NCBI RefSeq assembly: GCF_003946405.1
Contig: NZ_RHOG01000033.1
Coordinates: 1-32,869 of the forward strand
Reading direction: 5' to 3'
DNA: 32,869 bases
From: Lacticaseibacillus yichunensis
GTDB lineage: Bacteria; Bacillota; Bacilli; Lactobacillales; Lactobacillaceae
Below the pieces are notes generated by a model. That model was not told the origin of the DNA. It did not search any database and saw only the letters and a list, made by a program, of their open reading frames with translations. The position numbers and the translations under genes are program-made. Shown here piece by piece: positions 14,705-21,908 of the stretch. The first letter of the stretch is position 1; every line of letters starts with the position of its first letter.

Positions 14705-17170
14705 TTAACGCGCCAGCAGGGTCGCGATGTTGTTCAAGGCATCGTTTGCGATCTGCAGGGTATCCGGATCGGGATTGAGCTTTGGCAACGTCTCGTCGGT
14801 GTAGTGCAGAATGCCGGTGGCGCGGGAGCAGATGTCGAACCAGTTCTGGAATGGCATCTTGTTGATAGCGCCGTTGATGGCAGACGGCACGACCTGCAGG
14901 AGCTGGGTCACGACCAACTTGGCCTGGGTGAAGGTCTCATCGGGCACGTTGGCCATCGTCGTCGCTTTCGTTGCAAGGCGGAAGAGTTGGGCGGCGATGT
15001 TCAAAATTGGGCTCTGGTAGCTTGCCGGCTGGGTGCCTTGTGGGCGGTCGTCGAGCAGGTATTTCTGCAGGCCGACCATGGCGTACAGTACCAGCTGATC
15101 GCCGGGGCGACTGCCGACCGGATCGAGGCGCTTGATGCCGCAAACGGAGACGTCCTGGCCAGCGGTACCAAAGGTCATGGCGGCGTGGCTGATAAAGTCG
15201 CTATATTGAACGCCCAATTCGTTGCGTGAATCGGTGGTGCGCATCATGAAGATGACATCCTTGCCGGTTTGGGCTTTGAGATAGGCGTGCATCATGCGGG
15301 CAGCCAGGCCGAGCTGGTCGTCGTGAATCTCGCTGCGCTGATCCAAGGTGACATGGACCTTGGCCGGCGTGTTCTCGTACTGGCCGAGAATGCGCAGTAA
15401 GGCGGCGAGATATGGGAAAATGATTCCAAAACTCATGGCAAAATTGCCAGCGTCACTGAGCGGCGAATAGATCGAGAAGGTCTGTGCGCTCTCATGTTTT
15501 GCGTGCAGCAACATGGTTTGAATCTGGTCACGATTTTTCCCACGGGCCTTGACCTCATCGCCTGGCTGCCAGCCGAATGGGTAAAGGGTGTCGCTGAAGT
15601 GCTGCAGCGCCGTCTGGTTGCTTGGGTCGGTGACAGTCGCGCCAACGTACATGCTACGCTGGTAGTCATTTCCGTTGGCAAAAGACTCGTCCATGTAGAT
15701 CTGCAGTTCGTTTGGCGCGTGCAACTTGGTCAAAGCGGGCTGCACGACCGGCGTCTTGGCCTGATTGATGGCCGGGGTCGTCGTTGAACGCGGGGCAACA
15801 GAGGCAGTTGGCGCTGCCTCGGAAACGGTCGAGGACGTTGAAGCGGCGGCACTGACTGGTGTCGAATGCACCGCGGCTTTTGGGGCAACGGGTTGGGCAG
15901 CGGCGGTTGCTGCGGTGCGCGGTGTCTGGGACTGAGGTGCACTTTGGGTGGTCGCGTTGGCAGCAGTCGATTGCTGCGAGGCGGCCGACTTTTGTGACTG
16001 TTGGTTCTGCGCGCGCTGCGTGTTTTGCGGGGCGGTCGAACGTGGTTGGGAGCTACGCCCGTTGTTGCGCGTTGTTGCGCCAGTATCGACAAAGCCTGGC
16101 ACCGCGCGCTCGCCATCTGCAGGTTGCGTGGCCGGATTTGGCGCATGCTTTGGCGCAGGGTGGCTCGTGGTGTTGCGGCGCGTCTGGCTCGTTGGCGTCG
16201 GTTTGGTCTCGGTCTCTTGTGGGCTGCGGCGACTGCGGCGTGTCTTTGGTGCAGGCGCCGCATTTTGGGTCGGTTGCGCTTGCTTGTCAGTGGTCTGTTT
16301 TGTGGGCTGCACTGACTGATTCGCGGCTGAGGTAGCCGGCTTTGGCGAAGTGGTGGTTGGCCGATTTTGCGCAGCCGCGGTCGATTGCGCTGGGCGATTC
16401 ACCTGGGTGGTCGTCTTTTGCTGATTTTGATTTTGAGCCGGGCTCTGGTTTTGCGCCTGACTTTGCTTTTGCGTTTGAGTCTGATTTTGAGTCTGAGCCG
16501 GCTTTTGGGCCTGTTGTTGAGTTCTGGTCTGCGGCTGGTTTTGTGTTTGATTTTGGCTCTTGGCCGCAATTGGCTTGGCTACAGTGCGGCGGCCAGTTGT
16601 CTGCGCTTTTTGCGGCTCGGGCTTGGCCGCTGCCGGCGTTTTAGGCGCTGGCTGGGTCGACTTTTGCGCACGCTGAGCGGGTTTGGTCGGCTGTTTTGCA
16701 GCTGGCTTTGTCTGCTGGGCCTGGCTCTGTGTGGTGCGCGGTGAAGCTTGTTGCGTGCGAGTTTGCGCATTGCGGGTCGCCGGCTTTTGGACAGGCGTCT
16801 TGGCGGCCTGTTTCGGTTCAGTTTTTTCCTGCGTTGCATCAGGCTTTGTGGTCTCTGTTTTCGCCTGGTTCTCAGCGGCTTGCTTTGGGCGGCGGGTCGG
16901 GGTGGCCGCAGGGACTGTCTCGGTCTCCTTGGTGGTGGTCCCATCCGCATTGGTCTGGAAAATAGTGAACTGGTGCGCCGCGGTGGATTGGACCGGGTGT
17001 GCATCGATAAAACGGTTGATCTTAAATGTGATCGGTCGGCTCATTTCAGCATCTTTGAGCACTTTACGCATGCTCGATGGTGAGATGCCGATCAATTTGG
17101 CGGTCTGCGTCAAGCTGAGGTGTTCGGCCGTCATGATCTGTTTGAGGCGATATGCGATCGCTTCTGACAT
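14705..17170 (-). CDS. HTH - long disordered linker - DUF3800 protein
   Basis: 821 residues in three parts. Residues 1-60 hold a helix-turn-helix (LSLTQTAKLIGISPSSMRKV). Residues ~70-485 are low complexity, almost only Gln, Thr, Ala, Pro, Lys, Asn and Ser, with Q-N-T runs such as QNQTQNQPQTRTQQQAQK. Residues ~490-700 look like DUF3800: MDESF at 493-497, YVGATVTD, HVTLDQRSEIHDDQ and GVQYSDFISHAAM match its DES, Asp and Q.aD blocks, an RNase-H-like arrangement. About 120 helical residues follow. There is no signal peptide or membrane segment, so it is cytoplasmic. ATG 17170 lies 8 nt after AAGGAG; GTG 17179 abuts that site and is less likely. The gene is monocistronic and convergent with mazEF. 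DUF3800 has no settled function; a DNA- or RNA-processing role is inference. Confidence 0.85.
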   Translation of the reverse strand: MSEAIAYRLKQIMTAEHLSLTQTAKLIGISPSSMRKVLKDAEMSRPITFKINRFIDAHPVQSTAAHQFTIFQTNADGTTTKETETVPAATPTRRPKQAAENQAKTETTKPDATQEKTEPKQAAKTPVQKPATRNAQTRTQQASPRTTQSQAQQTKPAAKQPTKPAQRAQKSTQPAPKTPAAAKPEPQKAQTTGRRTVAKPIAAKSQNQTQNQPQTRTQQQAQKPAQTQNQTQTQKQSQAQNQSPAQNQNQQKTTTQVNRPAQSTAAAQNRPTTTSPKPATSAANQSVQPTKQTTDKQAQPTQNAAPAPKTRRSRRSPQETETKPTPTSQTRRNTTSHPAPKHAPNPATQPADGERAVPGFVDTGATTRNNGRSSQPRSTAPQNTQRAQNQQSQKSAASQQSTAANATTQSAPQSQTPRTAATAAAQPVAPKAAVHSTPVSAAASTSSTVSEAAPTASVAPRSTTTPAINQAKTPVVQPALTKLHAPNELQIYMDESFANGNDYQRSMYVGATVTDPSNQTALQHFSDTLYPFGWQPGDEVKARGKNRDQIQTMLLHAKHESAQTFSIYSPLSDAGNFAMSFGIIFPYLAALLRILGQYENTPAKVHVTLDQRSEIHDDQLGLAARMMHAYLKAQTGKDVIFMMRTTDSRNELGVQYSDFISHAAMTFGTAGQDVSVCGIKRLDPVGSRPGDQLVLYAMVGLQKYLLDDRPQGTQPASYQSPILNIAAQLFRLATKATTMANVPDETFTQAKLVVTQLLQVVPSAINGAINKMPFQNWFDICSRATGILHYTDETLPKLNPDPDTLQIANDALNNIATLLAR

Positions 17171-17179
17171 AGACGTCAC

Positions 17180-17394
17180 TCCTTATATAATTGTTTTTCC
17201 GCGAAAGACGGACGGCGCGCACTGGCAATTGCCGCACGTGGGCCCAGCCTATGAAACGAGACTGAAAAAATTGTTCAAGTCGCGGTCGCGGCAGGTGGGT
17301 GTCACTAAAATAGGGTGGCACCTCTTAAGCGTACACCAAAACCGGGCAGTTTGCAGAAATAATGCCCGGTTCGCTAGTCGGTCAGAGGCCCGGG
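17180..17394. other. Divergent intergenic region with several hairpins
   Basis: About 230 bp between the divergent DUF3800 and queT genes. ACCGGGCA (17341-17348) pairs exactly with TGCCCGGT (17363-17370). GGTGTCAC (17298-17305) pairs with GTGGCACC (17315-17322) with one mismatch. TGGCAATTGCC near 17222-17232 is a short palindrome. None carries a terminator T-run on the plus strand. No gene is seen. Confidence 0.5.
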
Positions 17395-17403
17395 TGGTAA
17401 ACT
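17395..17403 (+). promoter_or_regulatory. Extended -10 promoter of queT
   Basis: TGGTAAACT provides an extended -10 whose start site would be about 17409-17411, exactly at the first base of the riboswitch aptamer. No good -35. Confidence 0.5.
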
Positions 17404-17410
17404 AGTAATT

Positions 17411-17449
17411 CGTGGTTCGAAATCCATCCCACTTAAAAAAACTAGGAGG
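17411..17449 (+). ncRNA. preQ1-I riboswitch (translational)
   Basis: GTGG (17412-17415) pairs with CCAC (17429-17432), closing a 13-nt loop TTCGAAATCCATC. The A-rich tail TTAAAAAAACTAGG follows and runs into the ribosome-binding site AGGAGG. This is the class I preQ1 layout: short stem, 12-13 nt loop, tail UUAAAAAAACUAGG, close to the known Bacillus and Thermoanaerobacter aptamers. TCC in the loop can pair with GGA of the tail, giving the H-type pseudoknot that would hide the ribosome-binding site when ligand is bound. The downstream gene is queT, a known target. Confidence 0.88.
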
Positions 17450-17456
17450 TCTTTTC

Positions 17457-17972
17457 ATGCAGCGCAAAGTTTTGACATTAGTGGTCAACGCGATCGTGGC
17501 CGCGCTTTATGTCGTGTTAGCCGTGGTGCCAGGCGCGTTTAGCCTAGCCAGCGGCGCGATTCAATTTCGCATTTCAGAAATGCTCAATCATCTGGTGGTG
17601 TTTGACCGCCGTTATCTCTGGGGCGTTGTGCTCGGCGTTGGGCTTTATAACGCAATCTTTTCGCCGATGCACTGGCTGGATGTCCTGTTTGGCGGCGCGC
17701 AGAGTTTGATTGGCCTCGCCTTGGTCGCATGGCTGGCGCCGCATCTGCCAAAGCTCTGGCAAAAAATGGCACTCAACACCGTGATCATGTCGCTGACGAT
17801 GGTGCTGATCGCCATCGAGATCGCGATCACCGGCCATCTGAACGCAGCCGCTTTCGGCATGACGTATTTGACCCTGATGGCCTCTGAGGTGATCATCATG
17901 ATCCTCGGGGCTGTCGTGATGGCCGCTATTGACCGGGCCGTCCATTTTGCCAAAGTCATGGGCCAAAAATAG
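17457..17972 (+). CDS. queT: Queuosine precursor transporter QueT
   Basis: A 171-residue membrane protein with about five or six hydrophobic segments; it is the substrate-binding S component of an ECF transporter for a queuosine precursor (preQ0/preQ1 type). The opening VLTLVVNAIVAALYVVLAVV, then SGAIQFRISEMLNHLVVFD and LGVGLYNAIFSP are characteristic of the QueT/COG4708 family. The frame extends upstream to 17412, but that part is the riboswitch; ATG 17457 follows AGGAGG by 7 nt. Regulation by preQ1 at translation is predicted from the leader. The ATP-binding EcfA and EcfT partners are not in this window. Confidence 0.94.
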   Translation: MQRKVLTLVVNAIVAALYVVLAVVPGAFSLASGAIQFRISEMLNHLVVFDRRYLWGVVLGVGLYNAIFSPMHWLDVLFGGAQSLIGLALVAWLAPHLPKLWQKMALNTVIMSLTMVLIAIEIAITGHLNAAAFGMTYLTLMASEVIIMILGAVVMAAIDRAVHFAKVMGQK

Positions 17973-18009
17973 GACCGCTTGGCGGCCCCAACACATTGAC
18001 TAAGATCAC

Positions 18010-18037
18010 ACACCGAGGCCAGCGCTTCGGTGTTTTT
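18010..18037 (+). terminator. Intrinsic terminator of queT
   Basis: CACCGAGGC, loop CAGC, GCTTCGGTG followed by TTTTT, then GATTCAGGGTGCG. Confidence 0.88.
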
Positions 18038-18199
18038 GATTCAGGGTGCGCAGGCCCGCGGGAGGGTGGGACAGCTAATTTGGCTTGAGCGCTTGATAGC
18101 GCACTTGGCTATCGAGTGCTCGAGTCAATTAGATGACCCCACCATGCGGGCCGGGGCCCAACTTGATTCAGGGTGCGCAGGCCCGCGGGAGGGTGGGAC
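18038..18199. repeat. Hairpin element with 35-bp perfect direct repeats
   Basis: The 35-bp sequence starting GATTCAGGGTGCGCAGGCCC and ending GAGGGTGGGAC occurs at 18038-18072 and again at 18165-18199 without a change. The stretch from 18053 to 18152 folds on itself: GGCCCGC with GCGGGCC, GGTGGG with CCCACC, CTAATT with AATTAG, and GATAGC with GCTATC around a GCACTTG loop. Many mismatches in the middle arms are G-U pairs, as expected if RNA folding is kept. The second 35-bp copy is followed by the end of the DUF2975-like gene rather than by the hairpin, so it is a partial second unit. Read on the minus strand it may also end that gene's transcript. Confidence 0.88.
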
Positions 18200-18208
18200 G
18201 CCAAACTG

Positions 18209-18658
18209 TCAGTCAGGCGCCCCCATTTTTCCCTGCAGCCAAAACAGACTTCCGAGCAAAAGCGGCAGGCCAATCACGCCAACATAGATGAAGAGAACAG
18301 CCAGCGCCTCTTGTTGAATGACCAGGACGATGACCATCGGAAGACCGATCAGCGCCCCGGCGACCATCGCAAAAAGCGCCTGCGCTAGGTGCCGCGTCGC
18401 ACGTGCTAGGGTGGCGTGTGTGTTTGAAGCTCCTGAGCCAGTCTGCGCTTGGGTCAAGTATTGCCAGGCCGCGATCATCACAGCGTAAAAACTCGCAAAT
18501 GCCAGCGTGACGCCGACGCAAAAGACCCAGCCGAGCACGGGGTACAGCTCAATGGCAAAAGCGCCGACCCCGAATACATAAAAGCCGACCACGATGCCGC
18601 TGATGAGCAGGGTGGCGAGTACCAATAAGAGCCGCAACCAGATGACGATCTTTTTCAT
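18209..18658 (-). CDS. Four-helix membrane protein, DUF2975-like
   Basis: A 149-residue integral membrane protein with four hydrophobic segments (about 7-30, 40-67, 88-115 and 119-143). The short polar loop between segments 2 and 3 (QAQTGSGASNTHATLARATR) and the GLPMVIVLVIQQEAL segment resemble DUF2975 proteins, which often pair with a small YozG-like HTH regulator. No such regulator is adjacent. ATG 18658 is 8 nt after GGAGG; a closer ATG at 18662 is out of frame. Function is unknown. It could be co-transcribed with nothing else, since the CBS gene upstream has its own terminator. Confidence 0.72.
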   Translation of the reverse strand: MKKIVIWLRLLLVLATLLISGIVVGFYVFGVGAFAIELYPVLGWVFCVGVTLAFASFYAVMIAAWQYLTQAQTGSGASNTHATLARATRHLAQALFAMVAGALIGLPMVIVLVIQQEALAVLFIYVGVIGLPLLLGSLFWLQGKMGAPD

Positions 18659-18733
18659 CCATTTTTCCTCCAGATGTGGTCATCATCTCGCAGCGAAGTT
18701 AAGAATCGGTTGCGAGAACGGTAAGCTTTCCTC

Positions 18734-18760
18734 AAAAAAAGCCCCGGCTGTCGCCGAGGC
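18734..18760 (-). terminator. Intrinsic terminator of the CBS-ACT gene
   Basis: On the minus strand GCCTCGGC, loop GACA, GCCGGGGC followed by TTTTTTT. Confidence 0.9.
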
Positions 18761-18769
18761 AAAGTGCAA

Positions 18770-19435
18770 TTACAGTTCTTCATCCACGCGAATCGGTTGG
18801 CCGGATTGGAGGTCATCGATCTCAACGACACGGAAGTTTTTCTTTTCAAGCTTTGCGACGATCTCGTTCAGCGTGTTTTCATCAGTGCCGGCTGGCAGGG
18901 TGAATAGGGTGCGACGGACGAATTCATCACGCTTGGCGTCCAAGGTCAAACACCCTGAGATCGACACGTATTTGGCGAGGATCTTGCTCATGGTCGCCAG
19001 GTCGCCGCGCTCGCCGGTGGACATCACGGTCAGCACATACGAGCCAACGTCGATGTTCCAGCTTTCGCTCAGCATCGACAGTAACTTCGCATGGGTCAAG
19101 ATTCCATAGAAGTTGGCATTTTCATCGAGCACTGCGATATATGGCAAGTCCTTGATGTTGAAGAAGACCTTGAAAAATGGGGCGTTGACCGGAATCGTCT
19201 TGGTCGCGTTTTTCAGCAGGTAGGTGACTGGCAAACTCATGTCGCCGCCTTGTGACTTGTGCCGATAAATATGCATCTTATAGATATTGCCACGGAAGAT
19301 CTGACCGCTTTCGTCGAGAATCGGCACGCAGCGGAAGCCGGAGTCTTCGAGGACTTTCAGGGCTTCTTCGAGCGTGACGGTCTCTTTGACAGTCGTCAGG
19401 AATTCCTTTTTGAGCACCAATGACTTGATTAACAT
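18770..19435 (-). CDS. CBS-pair plus ACT-like protein (CbpA/CbpB type)
   Basis: 221 residues. Two CBS motifs: residues ~8-60 (TVKETVTLEEALKVLEDSGFRCVPILDESGQIFRGNIY) and ~75-130 (IPVNAPFFKVFFNIKDLPYIAVLDENANFYGILTHAKLL). From ~135 to the end, VGSYVLTVMSTGERGDLATMSKILAK then VSISGCLTLDAKRDEFVRRTLFTLPAG has the beta-alpha-beta spacing of an ACT domain. CBS-ACT proteins of this kind in Listeria and relatives bind cyclic di-AMP, so a nucleotide-sensing role is likely but not provable here. ATG 19435 lies 7 nt after GGAGG; the nine upstream codons in frame precede that site. It has its own promoter and terminator. Confidence 0.83.
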   Translation of the reverse strand: MLIKSLVLKKEFLTTVKETVTLEEALKVLEDSGFRCVPILDESGQIFRGNIYKMHIYRHKSQGGDMSLPVTYLLKNATKTIPVNAPFFKVFFNIKDLPYIAVLDENANFYGILTHAKLLSMLSESWNIDVGSYVLTVMSTGERGDLATMSKILAKYVSISGCLTLDAKRDEFVRRTLFTLPAGTDENTLNEIVAKLEKKNFRVVEIDDLQSGQPIRVDEEL

Positions 19436-19492
19436 AAGCGGACCTCCATCGTGCGTTTCCACGTAATTATTAAAAATCTCTAATCTTCCTTT

Positions 19493-19520
19493 ATGATACC
19501 ATAGTCAAGCTGTTGCGCAA
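19493..19520 (-). promoter_or_regulatory. Promoter of the CBS-ACT gene
   Basis: On the minus strand TTGCGC, a 16-bp spacer ending in TGG, and TATCAT. The TTGACT inside the spacer could serve a second, weaker promoter. The leader of ~50 nt is AT-rich. Confidence 0.55.
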
Positions 19521-19703
19521 GCATTCCGCCTCGGTTCACGACGAAAAAAGCGGAAATTCTCGCCATTCTCTCATGTGGGCCGGCACTCTATCTATTATGC
19601 GCACATTTTGACGACGGTGGCTGAGTGAAATGGCAATGATTGAAAAGTGGCCGCTGCACTGCCACTGCACGGGGATGGCACGCAACGAGGAAAAAATTTG
19701 GCC

Positions 19704-19744
19704 AAAAAAAATCGCCCCGCTGCCGAAGCAGTGAGACGATTTTT
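19704..19744 (-). terminator. Intrinsic terminator of ldh
   Basis: On the minus strand AAAATCG-TCTCACTGC, loop TTCG, GCAGCGGGG-CGATTTT with a long T-run. A strong stem with a stable tetraloop. Confidence 0.9.
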
Positions 19745-19755
19745 AACGATCCAGA

Positions 19756-20760
<1,005 letters not shown>

Positions 20761-20778
20761 TTATGCAATTCACTTAGC

Positions 20779-20787
20779 AGTATACCA
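20779..20787 (-). promoter_or_regulatory. Extended -10 promoter of ldh
   Basis: On the minus strand TGGTATACT, 46 nt upstream of the GTG start. No clear -35. Shortly downstream GCATAACTGC is an imperfect dyad. Confidence 0.55.
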
Positions 20788-20799
20788 CAAAGCAGATTG

Positions 20800-21170
20800 T
20801 GCGCGCGTCTTTTCACTTCTATTTTCGCCGGCTTTGCGTTTATTTTACATTTTGACAAACGCCGTAATGCCGGCTTTCTGTGAAGCGTTTCACCAAAATC
20901 TAAGCAACAGAGAAACCGATTTCAACAACGTGTTACATCATCTTGCTGGACGCTTTCATTTCAGCGGTGACGCGAAAGGGACGTCATTAAACAGCAACCA
21001 TGTTACTCGATGCACAAGCTGTATTAAAAATTTGGCGAGAACTGTGTGATTTTTGAATCACACAGCGACCGGAGCGTGCCCCTGGAGATGGCACCGCTGA
21101 TAGATGGCCGTTTGCAAGCAATTTTTCCCGAGCGACGCATACGCAACGGTGCCTTTCGCTGACCGGTGCG
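20800..21170. other. Long ldh-pth intergenic region, no gene seen
   Basis: About 515 bp separate the divergent ldh and pth starts. No frame in it has a ribosome-binding site. GCCGGCTTT occurs twice (about 20829 and 20870). GTGAAGCGTTTCAC at about 20880-20893 is a near palindrome resembling a shortened cre. The clearest element is the dyad at 21042-21065. Confidence 0.5.
21042..21065. promoter_or_regulatory. Perfect 10-bp dyad between ldh and pth
   Basis: CTGTGTGATT, spacer TTTG, AATCACACAG. No T-run follows, so it is more likely an operator than a terminator. TGTGA...TCACA recalls CRP/FNR-family or Rex-type sites, though the spacing of 8 differs from the usual 6. Confidence 0.5.
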
Positions 21171-21178
21171 ATATGGCG

Positions 21179-21187
21179 TGCTATAAT
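21179..21187 (+). promoter_or_regulatory. Promoter of pth
   Basis: TGCTATAAT is a perfect extended -10. CTGACC at 21159-21164 is a fair -35 with a 17-bp spacer. Start site near 21194. Confidence 0.7.
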
Positions 21188-21200
21188 GAAAGCCGGTAAA

Positions 21201-21227
21201 CTGGAAAGGGCACTTTCCAGCCTTTTT
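21201..21227 (+). terminator. Terminator-like hairpin in the pth leader
   Basis: CTGGAAAG, loop GGCA, CTTTCCAG, then CCTTTTT. It begins about 7 nt after the predicted start site and 22 nt before the pth ATG. It has the form of an intrinsic terminator inside a 5' leader, so it may attenuate pth or protect the 5' end. Confidence 0.6.
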
Positions 21228-21249
21228 GCGTATACAGGGGGAAATAGTC

Positions 21250-21807
21250 ATGAAGATGATCGTGGGTCTCGGCAATCCGGGAAGCCAATATGCAAGGACG
21301 AAACATAATGTGGGGTACATGACTGTGGACGCGTTGGCGGCCCGGCTTGGCATCACCCTCAGTAAACATGAATTTGACGCGATGACAGGCACGGGGGTCA
21401 TCGACGGCGAAAAGGTGATGCTCGTGAAGCCGTTGACGTTCATGAACGACTCGGGGCGCGCGGTGGGCCAGCTCAAGGCCTTTTACCAATTCGACTTGGA
21501 TGAGATCATGATCGTCCAAGATGATATGGATATGACGATCGGCCGGGTCCGGCTGCGTCAGCGCGGGTCCGCTGGTGGCCATAACGGCATCAAGTCGATC
21601 ATCAATGTGCTGGGAACGCAGGACTTTTTCCGCCTCAAGATCGGCATCCAGCATCCGCAAAAACAAAAAGTGGTCGACTGGGTGTTGACGCCATTCAAGG
21701 GCGACCAGGTGATCGAGGTGCAAAACGGGATGGCCAAGGCCGGCGATGCCCTGGTCGATTGGATCGGTGGCACCGATTTTGCGAGCTTGATGAATCGATA
21801 CAACTAA
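21250..21807 (+). CDS. pth: Peptidyl-tRNA hydrolase
   Basis: Pth releases tRNA from peptidyl-tRNAs that drop off the ribosome. The 185-residue protein is full length. MKMIVGLGNPGSQYARTKHNVGY holds the conserved Asn and the catalytic His; KPLTFMNDSGRAV, IVQDDMDMTIGRVRLRQRGSAGGHNG and FFRLKIGIQHP are the remaining family blocks. The frame reaches upstream to 21226 but the ATG at 21250 has the GGGGGAAA site. First gene of the pth-mfd block that in Bacillus runs on to ftsH. Confidence 0.97.
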   Translation: MKMIVGLGNPGSQYARTKHNVGYMTVDALAARLGITLSKHEFDAMTGTGVIDGEKVMLVKPLTFMNDSGRAVGQLKAFYQFDLDEIMIVQDDMDMTIGRVRLRQRGSAGGHNGIKSIINVLGTQDFFRLKIGIQHPQKQKVVDWVLTPFKGDQVIEVQNGMAKAGDALVDWIGGTDFASLMNRYN

Positions 21808-21811
21808 ATTT

Positions 21812-21839
21812 TTGTTAAACGTGTTTCTTCTATTATAAA
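21812..21839 (+). promoter_or_regulatory. Possible mfd promoter
   Basis: TTGTTA, a 16-bp spacer and TATAAA in the 101-bp gap between pth and mfd. This would let mfd and later genes be transcribed without passing the pth leader hairpin. Confidence 0.5.
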
Positions 21840-21908
21840 GTGCAAGACAGCGTGGCCGGTGATGCGGCAAGATAGAAGCGACGCGAAGCCAGAGAAAAAT
21901 GGTGAAGA

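Noticed and set aside
17285-17372. T-box riboswitch, because of AGGGTGGCACC
   Set aside because: Only part of the T-box core matches, no specifier stem or terminator follows, and queT is not an amino-acid gene. The preQ1 aptamer explains the leader.
16683-17405. 240-residue plus-strand frame opposite the DUF3800 gene
   Set aside because: It is antisense to the low-complexity linker, is Cys/Val/Trp rich, and crosses the intergenic region; the minus frame has the HTH and DUF3800 motifs.
20880-20893. cre site upstream of ldh
   Set aside because: GTGAAGCGTTTCAC is shorter than the cre consensus on each side of CG and lies about 95 bp upstream of the -10; too weak to annotate.
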